From Agrypnia vestita (taxonomy: Eukaryota > Arthropoda > Insecta > Trichoptera > Phryganeidae), in NCBI GenBank assembly GCA_016648135.1, contig JADDOH010023729.1:186001-250000 (forward strand): a DNA stretch of 64,000 nt. Direction: 5' to 3'. Positions 44,871-56,731 of the stretch are shown piece after piece (the stretch's first letter is position 1; each line of letters starts with the position of its first letter). The translations under genes were made by a program, and so were the position numbers. Below the pieces are notes generated by a model. It was not told the origin of the DNA and did no database searches. It worked only from the letters and a program-made list of their open reading frames with translations.

Positions 44871-47466
44871 ATAATACTGTAAATAATGACGAAGATGGAA
44901 TCTTCACAACTGAAGAACACTCCCTAGTAAACGAGGTAAATAGGTGTATAATACTATCTTCTACCATATTTTAAATATTATTATCTTTCGTGTTAAACAA
45001 GGATATAATATTATATTATTATCTGTAGATATTTAACGCTGTTTTCTATTTTAGCCATATCAAGATTACTCTTCGGAGTCATACCAACCCTCAAACGCAG
45101 AATCCAGATACTCTGAAGAGGTACGCGCTTTAAATTAAATGTTGATTTTGATATATTTTTTTTATAATCAAATATAATTTTACTAACATACTTTCTTCTT
45201 TGAAATTTCTACAGTTTTCTTGTTTATAGGACTTCACTTACTCTGAAGATGACGATGGAGAGACGACTATACATAAGAACGTTTGTGATTTTGTGCCCAA
45301 ATCTACACAGATTTCAAATGTTTTCAACAGTGAGATGGGTGAAACAGAAGCTAGCTCACGAATTAATTTTATTCATGGGTATACTATTGAAAATAATGAA
45401 AATTTAGACATGAATGTTTTATCAGGAACTAACCCAAGTATTTCGTTTCCACAAAATTTTAACGTATTGACCGAATCCAAGAAGAAAGCCGATCAAAAAA
45501 TAACTAAAAAAAGAGTTCGACTGCCAGACTTCTGTTTTTATTGTGAGAAGGACGTACATAATTTTTCAAGGCATGTTTTCAGAAACCACGAGATAGAGTG
45601 CGAAGTTCAAAAAATCTTATCAACACAAAAAAATACCAAGGAAAGAAAAGTTTTACTTACCAAATTACGTAAAAAGGGAAATTATATACAAAATAGCCAG
45701 GAATGTGTAAAACCCATGAAAAGAAGTCATAATTCTTTATCTAATGATTGTTTGCCATGTCCGAAATGCTTGGGATTTTACTCAAGAAAACAACTATGGA
45801 AACATCGAAAAGTTTGCGATAATAATGCTGACAAGTTCACCCAGGCCGATGCTCAAAATGTTTTAATCAGGAACTTAAAAATTGATGCTAAACTAAAAGA
45901 ATTAGTATTTCCTCGTATGAGAGCAGATCGGATATCTTTGATTTCTAAAAAAGACAGCCTGATTTGCGCTTTTGGTTCGCAGTATTTAAAAATTCACAGA
46001 GAGAAACATTTTATTAACGTGGTTTCTCGAAAAATGAGAGAACTCGGTAAACTACTTCTTGAAATAAGAAAAATCGAACCCAGGGTAGTAGATTTGTTCT
46101 CCGCATTAAAACCCCAGTATTATGAAGCTATAGTAACTGCCACAAAAAATTGTGCAAAATACAATGAAAATGAAGAAAAATACTTGAGCCCGACATTTGC
46201 AATGAATATTAGTACATCTATAAAGCAATGTTGCAATTTAGCAATTATGCAAACGTTAAAATTAGAAAGAGGAATTGAGATCGCTAACATTGAAGCTGAG
46301 CTGAAAACTTTAATACAAATAATTGAAGCAAATTGGAAGTTTGATGTGTCTTCCCAGGCAGCAGATGATTTGAATCTGAGGAAATGGAATAAAATCACCA
46401 TAGTTCCTCTTGCGAGTGACCTCAAGCTATTAAAGGACCATCTTAGCAATACTGCGAAAAAAGCAGTAAGTAAATTATTGGAAAATGAATATGATGTAAT
46501 GTCTTACATAGATTTATTGGAAACAATATACTGTCGAGTTCTGCTTTTAAACCGACGTCGTCCAGGAGAATTACAACGTCTACTATTGGATACTTATATG
46601 AGTGCCGAAAGTTGTCAAAATAAGTACGAAGAGTTTGACAGAGTTACTTCAGCAACTGAAAAAATAAATCATTAAAATGCGTTGTGATACGTGGTAAAAG
46701 AGGAAGAGGTGTTCCCGTTTTATTTACATCAGATGTACAAAATGACATCATAATTCTGAATGAATTAAGATGTAAATATGTCGAAAAAAATAATATATAT
46801 CTATTTGCCAAACCGAATGGTAATACTACGGTTTGTGGTTACAAGGTAGTAGAAAAACATGCCAAACTCTGTGGGGCTAAGAACCCAAAGGCAATTTCAT
46901 CAATCAGATTACGAAAACATCTTGCGACATTAACGCAAATTTTCAATATGACTGAAAACGACGTTGAACAGCTGGCTAACTTTATGGGCCATACTAGTGG
47001 AATCCATAGGAAATCTTAGATTGCCCGATGACATTTTTCAAACGGCGAAAATTTCTAAGTTGCTCCTCTTGATGGAAGATGGAAAGGCAGATGCTTACAA
47101 GGGTAAAAGTCTCGATGAAATAGATTTCAATTTAGATGACGAGATTGTAGGTGAAAACATAGAGGTTGATGATGTTATTGAGTACGAACCTAATAAAAAT
47201 ATTGAAATCAATGTTCGATCGGAACTTACCACATCAAATGCATCACAGTCACATCAAAGTGTTTTAAATCCTAATCAGACATTCAGAAGCAGTCAAACTG
47301 TTGGAAGAAATATGAAAAAGCGGAATTTGGTGCCGTGGACTCCTGAACAAAAGAAAATTGTTTCACAATTTTTCAAAACACATATCGATAAATGTAAACC
47401 ACCAAAAAAACATGAATGTGATTTTTTAAAGGCGCAGCATCCAGATCTATTGTCTAATAAAGAATG
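44871..47466 (+). pseudogene. Crypton-type tyrosine-recombinase gene, spliced, with two frameshifts and a lost 3' end
   Basis: Exons 44871-44935, 45055-45120 and 45230 onward have clean AG/GT borders and keep frame. The acidic start leads to a C2H2 finger (CFYCEKDVHNFSRHVFRNHE) and a second finger (CPKCLGFYSRKQLWKHRKVC), then a long helical part. A tyrosine-recombinase C-domain follows: RRRPGEL (first Arg), IRLRKHLATL (His/Arg box) and MGHTSGIHRKS, just before the expected catalytic Tyr. Frame shifts occur at 46659-46677 (an A-rich run) and at about 47018, exactly in the Tyr codon. The last frame ends in KPPKKHECDFLKAQHP and is cut at 47467 by the BEL LTR, losing roughly ten codons. Cryptons move as circles by Tyr recombination; this copy cannot. 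Confidence 0.7.
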
Positions 47467-47467
47467 G

Positions 47468-49492
47468 TGTTCCGGATGGGAACACCTTTTTTATGCGGCT
47501 CAGTAGTCTTCGCTGGTGGGGCAGAGATCGCCACCAGAATTTGCAGTGAAGCTCGTAGTCCGTGGATATGCCAGAAGTCAAACGCTGAAGTAGTGCTTTT
47601 ATCGTATTAAAGTCGAAGAAAAAATCCGAAGCGAAGTCCAAATCAGAAAGCAGTGGTCACAAAATCCAAGAAAGCAGAGTCCAAAGTAGGTGAGCAGGGT
47701 CAGAAAGAAAAGGCAGCAAGAAGATTGTCCAAATAGCGGTTCTCGTACCGACGCGTGGTGGCGTATCTGTGGTACCCGCTCAAAAAATGCATTTTATTTA
47801 TACAAAATTCAAAATTTCACAAGATTGCGTCATAGCATATTACAGAAACCAATGAGATTGCGTAATTCTGGGAAGGCGCCGCAGCGCTCCCAGCGGCCGA
47901 GCGGTGAACTACGTCATTCGCGGTTGCACAATTTCACCGCGCGGCAGATTTCATATGACAGATACAAATTAATTCATAAAAAATGCATTTTAGCTCCCAA
48001 GAGACTAATACTGTGTTATTTTGTAATAACAGACCTAGCAGATGATAATAACACAGTTATTTGGACGGGCTGGGTCATACAAGGCCCAAAAAACTAAAAT
48101 TAAATTCGCCACAAACGGCTCAAATTTTCAAAAATTCATAAAAAATCAAAAACAGCAGTTTTACAAGTTTTGCTATGACAAATGTAATTTGCGCATGCAA
48201 GCGCTCATTTTAACAGTAATTCCAAATATTTCAGGTAAATATTTACTGAGTTATAGGCATTCAAAAAAGCGCCAAAAACCAATTTCTTTATTTCACTCTC
48301 AGGCGCGCCTATATCATTCCACATGTATAAAAATACATTTTCCAGACAGGCATTCAGATAAGGAATGCAATGACACTACATAAGTAGGAATTCGTCCACG
48401 GTAAGCCGCTCTGATTGTCGATAAAAAATTCAACTTTTTAATATCCTCCACGGCGAGCCGTGTGCGCGAGCTTACCGCGACGTGGGCCCGCAAACAGGCG
48501 TCTACCGTTTCCAAATCGAGAAAAATACAAAATTTTTCTCACGGTCTTCCAGTACTCATTCATTTCATGCTGACCATCTCCACGATGGCGCCCGGTGCAG
48601 GCCTTCGGGCCCCCGTGGAGGGTATCCCATATACGCATCTCAGACGGGGGCTCGGAATTTGAGTACTAGGCGTTAGAAGTTATAGCCGGTCAGGTAAGTT
48701 TGTAAAATCTCTGAATATTCAAAAAACATTTATTGCCCGTCGGCGGATTCAACGGCGGAAAGAAAGAGACGAGACCCTCTGCAGCGAGACTCGTCTCCCG
48801 TGTTGGCGAATATTGCGTGCCACACTCATGCCCATTTAGTGTTGGCGAACATCGCGGGTACCGCGTGCCACACACATACTTTACTTTGGGGCGTTACATC
48901 GCGGAAGAATCCCTTCGGCTCAAACTTCTAACCTTTGTCCACGCACCAATAGGTGCCAAATAAAAAATTATTTATTTCCATTTTATTCATAAAAATTCAT
49001 AAAATTCCAATACATTTTTCTCATCAGAGATTCAACATAATGCACATGACAATATTGCATACAAAAAGGGCGCCAAGCGCTGCTTCCTACAAGACATCAA
49101 CATATTTTAAAAATATTTTCATAACATATACAAATTCCACACATATTTGTATCGACACTTGTAGCTGGAAATAACATCGGCAGCCAAACAGGCTGCATTT
49201 TTCATATTCATTCAACAAAGGGCCAATCTCCGGTCTAGTGTCCGGGCGATGTTGTTCTACAGCTAGTTGGAAGCAGTATGCGCGCGCGGCCCCCCTCCAG
49301 TCGCGGCAACAGCCGCTGGGCACTGACTTGCGCGCGCTCCAAGCGGCAACCCGATTTTCAGTAGCGGCATACACGCCTCGTCTCCAATGCAATTTTCTGT
49401 ATGTAGCGGCTGATTTATTGTGGACACGCGCCGCTCATAGTGGTCATGTTATGTTCTCATTTTTTTACATGGCTCAACCCTGTCCGTTCCAT
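47468..49492 (-). repeat. 3' LTR of BEL copy A (full length, about 2.0 kb)
   Basis: The right edge follows the polypurine run GGGGGGAG. The left edge is TGTTCCGG, the inverse of the LTR end CCGGAACA. Because both 5' LTRs are truncated, the 5' edge rests on the polypurine tract only. The part nearest the end carries the TATA box and leader also seen at 55328-55905 and 55906-56731. Confidence 0.7.
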
Positions 49493-49551
49493 ACTCCCCC
49501 CGTGTGGCCTGCCCGCACTTATCAGGAGGACAGGGTATGCTGCCAGCGCCC

Positions 49552-52500
49552 TTATGCTGGATTCCCCTTCAGCATGATTATTCTTGTGGCTGGTCGAGTA
49601 TAATCGCCCGCAGCTGTGCGTACTCGGACGACTCGAATTTGTCCATCGGGCGCCGGGCGGGCTTCCAAAATTCGCCCTCTGGGCCATGTGTTGCGGGGCA
49701 GCGCGGGATCTGCGATGACGGCCATCTCGCCTTCCTTAATTGCGGGCGCGGGCTCCTGCCATTTATTTCGGCGCGCCAATGTCGGCAAGTATTCTTTCAT
49801 CCACCGCCGCCAGAATAAATCGGCCATCTGTTGCGATATTCTCCACTGTCTTTTCAGGCATACATTTTCATCTAGCGCCCCGTATACCGCCAAATGTGAA
49901 TTGCGGCCGGTCGCTCCCAGCAACAGATGGTTCGGCGTAAGAGGCGCGTCATCTTTCGGATCAACCGATACATGCGTCAACGGACGGCTATTAACAGTAT
50001 ATTCGGCCTCAGCCAGCAGAGTCCTCAAGGTTTCTTCCCGCGGTGCCCGCTCCTTCAAAGTAGCCTCCAACGCCCGCTTCACGGCGCGTACTAGGCTCTC
50101 CCAGGCGCCACCCATATGTGGGGCGAGGGGGGGGTTGAAGTTCCATTCAACCCCGCTCTCCGCGAGGTGCCCATGCATCCGCGGGTCACTTCTCAAATCT
50201 TTCAGCGCGGCTGCCATCTCTTTTTCCGCGCCTCGAAAATTGGTTCCATTATCGGAATATAGTAGGCGCGGATGCCCGCGCCGCGCTGCCATTCGCCTTA
50301 TAGCGAGTATGGCCGAGTCTGCAGACAAAGACTCGGCGATTTCCAAATGTACGGCGCGCGTTGTGAGGCATGTAAATAGCGCGCCGTACCGCTTCTCTCT
50401 TCGCCGGCCGATAGTCACCTGCATTGGGCCAAAATAATCGAGCCCACAATGGTAAAAAGCGGGAGTATTGTAAGCCAGTCGGCAATCTGGCATTTGCCCC
50501 ATTAACGGCGGTTGCGGCTGGCTTTTTCTGTTTCGGCACGCTTGGCATTCATATTTCACCCGGCGCACTGTGGGTCTCAATTTTAAAATATAAAAATTCT
50601 CCCGCACATCTGCCACAGTTTTCTCAGTGCCCGGGTGATTTTCCTTCTCATGATAATGCCTTATCATCAAGCGGGCATACGGGTGAGAGCCGTCCAATAC
50701 TACCGGCGCCCTCAAGCCGGCCGGTATTTCATGCACCGCGGTCTGCTCGAGCCGCGAGCCCATCCGTATAACTCCATATTCATCCAGGCGCGGCGTCAGT
50801 GGATACAGCCGGCTGGTCCTTGGGACGGCTCCACCGCGGTGTAAAATTTTTATCTCCGTGCCGAACGCCTCCGCCTGAGAATGCAATATCCATGCGCGCT
50901 CGGCTGCTATTCTTTCGTCGCAGGTGACATCTCGGCCGGGCCGCTCTTCAGCGCGGCGGCGGCAATTCCAAATGAAGCGCCTTATCCATGCCGCGGTGCG
51001 CACCAATTTTGTCCATGATGAGAAGCGCTTTATATCGGGCAATGCTCCCCCCGTGGGCGTTCTTCCGGTCACCAAAACAATGTCTGCTCTTTTTTCCAGT
51101 ACTGTGTTATCTGGTTGCCGCCGGCGGCTCTCTTGCGGCCACGCCGACTCTCCCCGGTGTAGAAAGTCAGGGCCGCTGAACCACATACCATCAGCGGCCA
51201 AATCTGGGAGTTCGCCGTCCCGTGTCCCAATATCAGCGGGATTATGTTTAGTGGGGACCCATCTCCAATCGGCGATTTTTGTCAGTTCATCAATCTCTCC
51301 CAGCCGGTTAGCGACAAAAGTCGAATACGCCCGGGGGTCGGTCCGCAACCAGCATAACACCGTGGTGGAATCGGTCCACAGTACCGTACGGGCTATTTTA
51401 CAGCGGTACTCTTTTTTCACAGCCGCCGACAGTCGCGCGGCGATAAGTGCCGCTTGCAGCTCTAGCCTCGGTATTGACAGCGGTTTTAGCGGTGCCACCT
51501 TACATTTTGCCGAGATGAAGGCTACGGAATGGCCACCCTCTCCTGTCTCGACAAAATAGGCCACCGCGCAGCTCGCTTTTTCTGAGGCGTCGCAAAACAC
51601 ATGAAGCGCGACTTCACTATCGCGGCGGGATATGCACGGGCGCGCGATTTCACATTTCACATTCCTTATTAGCTCGCACCACGCGTACCATTTATCGGCG
51701 TGCTCGGGTTGTATCCTCTCTTCCCATCCAATTTTAGAGCGCCATACATCCTGTAATAGGATTTTTGACCTTATTAGTATGCAGGCCAAAAATCCGATGG
51801 GGTCAAATATTTTCATTACGGCGCTCAATATTTGTCTCTTTGTCGGGCGGCCAGCCTCCGTTATTTCTGGCAAGTTCACAAATTGAAAAACAAATTTGTC
51901 GGAGGCCGGCTCCCATGCAATCCCGAGCACTTTTTCTGCCGTTGTCTCCGCCCCGATAATCCTCATCGGTTCCACCGCTCTTAAGGCGGGCTCAATTTTT
52001 TCCAATACTGCAGGATCATTGGAGGCCCAATTGCAGAGCTGCATTTTCCCTCGACGCAGTATTTCAGTCACTTCGGTGAACATTTTTAAGGCCTCTTCAG
52101 TTGAATCTACTGCGTCGAGGTAATCGTCCATATAAAATGTAGTTTCAACCGCCTTTGCCGCGGTCGGAAATTCCGTGGCACTGGCTTGCGCAATCCGGTT
52201 CCTCACATATTGTGCACTGCTGGGCGAGCAGGTGGCGCCAAAAATCATAGACGACATCTGGTAAGTCGTCGGCACCTGCTCGCCTGGTTGTTTCCATAGA
52301 AATAATTGCGCCGCTTGGTCGGCCTCTCGGATTTTTATGCGCAAAAACATTTCTTTTACATCGGCTGCCAGTGCCACTTTTCCTTCCCGGAACCGGAACA
52401 CACTGCCTAGAAGTGAACTCAGCAGGTCCGGCCCCGTCAATAACATATCATTCAATGATACTCCTCGGCACTTACTCGCGGCATCAAATACTATACGTAT

Positions 52501-54603
52501 TTTGCCGGGCTTGTTTGGGTTAAAGACTGCAAAATGCGGCAAGTAAAACTTAAATTTCAGCGCTTTTTCTTCGGCGGGTGACAAGGCGCGGGCGTAATCT
52601 TTCTCAAAATATTCATTTATTTTCGCCCTGTACGCCGTCGCATATGCAGTATCTTTTTCCATTTTTCTTTCAATTCCCGCCAGGCGGTTGGCGGCGCACT
52701 GGCGGCTGTCTGGGAAATTAACATCATCCATCTTCCAAAGAAGGCCCGTTTCCCATTGCCCGGTAGGTAATTGCCGCGTAGTGGCCTCCATAATAGCGGC
52801 GGCGCGGGCGTCCTCTCTATTGACGCGGGCCGCGGCAGTGATCCCCAGTGAATCCACTGCAAAATGCGCCCTTATCAGCGCCTCCAGATCGTTATCGGCC
52901 GCCGGCACCGTGGCGCCGGAGAGCGCCAAAACCGTCGCGGTGCCGGCGGGTGGTCGGCGGCCAAGCTCGCCGGGTGTGGTCCATCCCAGGGCTGTGCGGG
53001 AGCGCAATCCGCCGGTAGGTATTTCAGTCACCTCCCGGGTGACGATCAAATGCGCGTGGTCCTGGCCTATCAATAGTCGCGGCTCCACTTCATTAAATTC
53101 CGCGCACTTTCCACCAACACACGCGCGTTCTGGGTCAGTTTCAATTTTATTTTTATTTTTATTTTTATTTTTCTCTTGGCACTCGCATTTTCTTAGCACT
53201 TTTTGCGCGGGCAGAGCGAGCTGTTTGACTGTGCTCGCCCGCATTTCATATGCAGCCTCACTCCCCCGCACTGTGAGATTTACAGCTTGGGACCGGTCAT
53301 CTGAGGAACACATTCCATTTGCGCCGTGAATTCTAAGTCCGCGCACCGGTCCGCGGGCCCCGACGGCGCTGGCCACTGTTTCATCGACGAGAGTGACGGT
53401 CGAACCCTCATCGAGAAGCGCGTAAATTTTCACTTGGCCTCGGGGCCCACTCACAGTCACCAACAAAACTTTTAATAGTACGGCATATCGCCCATTGTCC
53501 AATTTTGCGTGCCCCACTGTATTATCGCGGGGCGCCGTAACATTCGTCGCGGGGGTGGTAGATGGGGCGGTCGCGGCGGCGCCGCCTGACCCGCGCGGTG
53601 GCGCGCTTCGCTGGGCGCCTCGCCCGCCTCGCCGATGTTGATCGCGGCCACGCCCGCCTCGCCCGCCGCGCCCGGATCGATGTTCTTCAGCGGCTTGGGG
53701 CGGGCGGCGATTTTCTTCTAAGTGCAGCGAGTGGTGGTGTGGTGCTCGGCATCCATTTTCGCCGCACCGCTTGGCCTTGCAGATAGACAACATATGCCCC
53801 CTTGTTAGGCAATTGAAGCAGACAGCGGCCCGCCTTGCCAATGTCCATCTCTCCCGTACTGATTTATTCCAATACGCCCTACAATCCAGCAGGGCGTGAT
53901 TTGCCATATGGCAGGCGCAGCATCTGGCGGCGCTCGTTGACGGTCTACTTTCATCACTGTCTTCCGTCAATTGGTGAACTTGACCGCTTCGGCGGGCGGT
54001 CATCTTCTGGCTCGCTTTTGGCCTACAACCAGCGTACGGCGCCATGTCCAATATGTCGACCAGCCAGTCCGATAAGTCCTTTATTGTAATGTTGGTTGGT
54101 CCGCCTCTCCTTGAATTCAGCCACATTAATTTCGCCGACATGGGAAGCTTGCCGACCATTTCTGTAAGTAGCTGCGGTGACGTTAGGTATTTTCGGTCAA
54201 AGCCATGCACGGTCGCCACCACATTTCTGATGGCTATAGCATAATCGGTCAGCGCGTCTATCGGCGAATTTTCAGTGATACGTGGGTGGCGGCGGACTCT
54301 TTCCAGCATGCTATCAATGATATCTTCGGAATTGCCGAAGCAGTTTTTCAGTGTCCGCATAATCTCCTCCAAATTCTGTGGGTCCACTAGAAGCGGCGCG
54401 ACTGCTTCGCGCGCTCGTCCTTTCAGCGCCGTTTGTAGGCGCATAATATTTTCAGGCGGCGACAATCCACATAGAACTGACGACTGCTCATACTGCGCCA
54501 GGAAAGTCGGCCACTCGAAGGGGTCTCCAGAAAAATGCGGCAATTCTTTGACGCCTGATTGTCGCGCCAAAATTGCTGAAACCGGCGCCTCTCCCGCAGT
54601 AGG
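49552..54603 (-). CDS. pol: BEL copy A: open Gag C-terminal/Pol polyprotein
   Basis: Open from just after a stop at 54604-54606 to 49552; the first ATG is at 54570, giving 1672 residues. In order (numbered from that ATG): gag DUF1759-like part (KELPHFSGDPFEWP), two perfect CCHC zinc knuckles (about 215-265), aspartic protease of the Pao type (LLDEGSTVTLVDE, about 387), reverse transcriptase with YMDDYLDAV (about 811), RNase H, integrase zinc finger (HYHEKENHPG to CQACRNRK, about 1303-1345), the catalytic core (CGLDYFGPM, YSDNGTNF, HMGGAWE, about 1382-1485) and a DUF5641-like end. A (AAAAAT)n tract codes for KNKNKNK before the reverse transcriptase. All key residues are present and no stop occurs, but normal translation would need the gag start, which is broken. 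Confidence 0.93.
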   Translation of the reverse strand, partial: PTAGEAPVSAILARQSGVKELPHFSGDPFEWPTFLAQYEQSSVLCGLSPPENIMRLQTALKGRAREAVAPLLVDPQNLEEIMRTLKNCFGNSEDIIDSMLERVRRHPRITENSPIDALTDYAIAIRNVVATVHGFDRKYLTSPQLLTEMVGKLPMSAKLMWLNSRRGGPTNITIKDLSDWLVDILDMAPYAGCRPKASQKMTARRSGQVHQLTEDSDESRPSTSAARCCACHMANHALLDCRAYWNKSVRERWTLARRAAVCFNCLTRGHMLSICKAKRCGENGCRAPHHHSLHLEENRRPPQAAEEHRSGRGGRGGRGRDQHRRGGRGAQRSAPPRGSGGAAATAPSTTPATNVTAPRDNTVGHAKLDNGRYAVLLKVLLVTVSGPRGQVKIYALLDEGSTVTLVDETVASAVGARGPVRGLRIHGANGMCSSDDRSQAVNLTVRGSEAAYEMRASTVKQLALPAQKVLRKCECQEKNKNKNKNKIETDPERACVGGKCAEFNEVEPRLLIGQDHAHLIVTREVTEIPTGGLRSRTALGWTTPGELGRRPPAGTATVLALSGATVPAADNDLEALIRAHFAVDSLGITAAARVNREDARAAAIMEATTRQLPTGQWETGLLWKMDDVNFPDSRQCAANRLAGIERKMEKDTAYATAYRAKINEYFEKDYARALSPAEEKALKFKFYLPHFAVFNPNKPGKIRIVFDAASKCRGVSLNDMLLTGPDLLSSLLGSVFRFREGKVALAADVKEMFLRIKIREADQAAQLFLWKQPGEQVPTTYQMSSMIFGATCSPSSAQYVRNRIAQASATEFPTAAKAVETTFYMDDYLDAVDSTEEALKMFTEVTEILRRGKMQLCNWASNDPAVLEKIEPALRAVEPMRIIGAETTAEKVLGIAWEPASDKFVFQFVNLPEITEAGRPTKRQILSAVMKIFDPIGFLACILIRSKILLQDVWRSKIGWEERIQPEHADKWYAWCELIRNVKCEIARPCISRRDSEVALHVFCDASEKASCAVAYFVETGEGGHSVAFISAKCKVAPLKPLSIPRLELQAALIAARLSAAVKKEYRCKIARTVLWTDSTTVLCWLRTDPRAYSTFVANRLGEIDELTKIADWRWVPTKHNPADIGTRDGELPDLAADGMWFSGPDFLHRGESAWPQESRRRQPDNTVLEKRADIVLVTGRTPTGGALPDIKRFSSWTKLVRTAAWIRRFIWNCRRRAEERPGRDVTCDERIAAERAWILHSQAEAFGTEIKILHRGGAVPRTSRLYPLTPRLDEYGVIRMGSRLEQTAVHEIPAGLRAPVVLDGSHPYARLMIRHYHEKENHPGTEKTVADVRENFYILKLRPTVRRVKYECQACRNRKSQPQPPLMGQMPDCRLAYNTPAFYHCGLDYFGPMQVTIGRRREKRYGALFTCLTTRAVHLEIAESLSADSAILAIRRMAARRGHPRLLYSDNGTNFRGAEKEMAAALKDLRSDPRMHGHLAESGVEWNFNPPLAPHMGGAWESLVRAVKRALEATLKERAPREETLRTLLAEAEYTVNSRPLTHVSVDPKDDAPLTPNHLLLGATGRNSHLAVYGALDENVCLKRQWRISQQMADLFWRRWMKEYLPTLARRNKWQEPAPAIKEGEMAVIADPALPRNTWPRGRILEARPAPDGQIRVVRVRTAAGDYTRPATRIIMLKGNPA

Positions 54604-55280
54604 TTATGAGCGGGTGCTGTTGGCCTGGCGTGAATTGAGCGCCTCTTCAATCAGTGAGTTGACCATCCGTCTTTGTTCCGGATGGCTCAGGACCCAATCT
54701 CTCGTGAATGTGTTCGGTTCAGGACAACTGTCCAGATCGGTCTGATGACACAATCGCGTACTCCTCCATGACGTCACCGGCCGCGGCAACTGGTGGGCGG
54801 CGGGTGGTGACGTCATCGGCCGCGACAACTGGTGAGCGGCGAGTGGTGACGTCATCGGCTGCAACGACTGGTAGGCAGCGAGTGGTGACGTCGTCGGTCG
54901 CGACCACTGGTGGGCGGCGGGTGGTGACGTCATCGGTGGCGGCTGGTGTCGGCCGCTTGGGTGTGACATCATCAGCGGCGACCGAGGCTGGTCGCTTGGG
55001 TGCCCGCCCTGGTCGGTTGCCTCTTTGCAGGCGACACGTTTGCAGCTTCGGATGCGTCTGCCTTTGCTGAGCAGATCCGGATGAGCGCCTCCGCGTGCTC
55101 TCGCTGGAGTTCTCGTATGAGCTGCTGTTGGCGCCGGATCTCCGCCGCTTGCCGGCGGACGGTGTCCTCCGTGGATGTCGTGGAGGCCCGGTCCACTTCA
55201 GAACCGGCTCGTTCTGGTGCCACAGGCTCGTCCTGGTCGTGGTCTCCCCCAACAGAGTGTCTCGATCCCTCTTGAGACAT
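54604..55280 (-). pseudogene. gag: BEL copy A: gag N-terminal region, broken
   Basis: It starts MSQEGSRHSVGGDHD at 55280 with a coiled-coil-like RRQAAEIRRQQQLIRELQRE. Compared with copy B it has a net +1 change near 55000-55030, a lack of 8 bases near 54733, and a CAA-to-TAA change at 54604-54606. Frames shift twice before the stop. The tandem repeat region has six 39 bp units instead of seven. Confidence 0.85.
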
Positions 55281-55327
55281 GGTGGTCGTCAGCGAAGCTC
55301 AGATCTCCGGCTCGAACAGGACCAAAA

Positions 55328-55905
55328 TGTTCCGGATGGGAACACCTTTTTTATGCGGCTCAGTAGTCTTCGCTGGTGGGGCAGAGATCGCCACCAGAAT
55401 TTGCAGTGAAGCTCGTAGTCCGTGGATATGCCAGAAGTCAAACGCCGAAGTAGTGCTTTTATCGTATTAAAGTCGAAGAAAAAAATCCGAAGCGAAGTCC
55501 AAGTCAGAAAGCAGTGGTCACAAAATCCAAGAAAGCAGAGTTCAAAGTAGGTGAGCAGGGTCAGAAAGAAAAGGCAGCAAGAAGATTGTCCAAATAGCGG
55601 TTCTCGTACCGACGCGTGTGGCGTATCTGTGGTACCCGCTCAAAAAATGCATTTTATTTATACAAAATTCAAAATTTCACAAGATTGCGTCATAGCATAT
55701 TACAGAAACCAATGAGATTGCGTAATTCTGGGAAGGCGCCGCAGCGCTCCCAGCGGCCGAGCGGTGAACTACGTCATTCGCGGTTGCACAATTTCACCGC
55801 GCGGCAGATTTCATATGACAGATACAAATTAATTCATAAAAAATGCATTTTAGCTCCCAAGAGACTAATACTGTGTTATTTTGTAATAACAGACCTAGCA
55901 GATGA
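55328..55905 (-). repeat. 5' LTR of BEL copy A, truncated
   Basis: The inner end TGTTCCGG (55328) is intact, and a TATA box (TATAAATA on the minus strand, 55655-55662) remains. The outer part is cut at GATGA (55901-55905), where the sequence runs into copy B's LTR read the other way. Confidence 0.85.
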
Positions 55906-56731
55906 AATAAAAAAATTGGTTTTTGGCGCTTTTTTGAATGTCTATAACTCAGTAAATATTTACCTGAAATATTTGGAATTACTGTTAAAATGAGCGCTTG
56001 CATGCGCAAATTACATTTGTCATAGCAAAACTTGTAAAAATGCTGTTTTTGATTTTTTATGAATTTTTGAAAATTTGAGCCGTTTGTGGCGAATTTAATT
56101 TTAGTTTTTTGGGCCTTGTATGACCCAGCCCGTCCAAATAACTGTGTTATTATCATCTGCTAGGTCTGTTATTACAAAATAACACAGTATTAGTCTCTTG
56201 GGAGCTAAAATGCATTTTTTATGAATTAATTTGTATCTGTCATATGAAATCTGCCGCGCGGTGAAATTGTGCAACCGCGAATGACGTAGTTCACCGCTCG
56301 GCCGCTGGGAGCGCTGCGGCGCCTTTCCAGAATTACGCAATCTCATTGGTTTCTGTAACATGCTATGACGCAATCTTGTGAAATTTTGAATTTGGTATAA
56401 ATAAAATGCATTTTTTGAGCGAGTACCACAGTTACGCCACTCGCGTTGGTACGAGAATCGCCATTTGGACAATCTTCTTGCTGCCTTTTCTTTCTGACCC
56501 CTGCTCATCTACTTTGGACTCTGCTTTCTTGGATTTTTGTGACCACTGCTTTCTGACTTGGACTTCGCTTCGGATTTTTTCTTCGACTTTAATACGATAA
56601 AAGCACTACTTCGGCGTTTGACTTCTGGCATATCCACGGACTACGAGCTTCACTGCACATTCTGGTGGCGATCTCTGCCCCACCAGCGAAGACTACTGAG
56701 CCGCATAAAAAAGGTGTTCCCATCCGGAACA
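55906..56731 (+). repeat. 5' LTR of BEL copy B, truncated
   Basis: It starts inside the LTR at a point matching 63801 of the 3' LTR and ends CATCCGGAACA. TATAAATA at 56396-56403 with ATTGGT upstream is the likely core promoter. The first 247 bp (55906-56152) have no partner in copy A's truncated LTR and form the spacer of the inverted repeat. Confidence 0.85.

Larger units (their letters stand above)
47468..55905 (-). mobile_element. BEL/Pao LTR retrotransposon, copy A
   Basis: It runs leftward: truncated 5' LTR 55905-55328, primer-site region 55327-55300, gag from 55280, pol to 49552, polypurine tract near 49502-49494, 3' LTR 49492-47468. It is inserted in the Crypton gene after AATGG (47463-47467, possible target duplication). 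It is GC-rich against an AT-rich host. It forms one arm of a giant inverted repeat with copy B. Confidence 0.9.

Noticed and set aside
49616..50437. 273-codon plus-strand frame
   Set aside because: It lies antisense to the integrase part of BEL copy A. Long antisense frames are expected in GC-rich coding sequence and it has no motifs.
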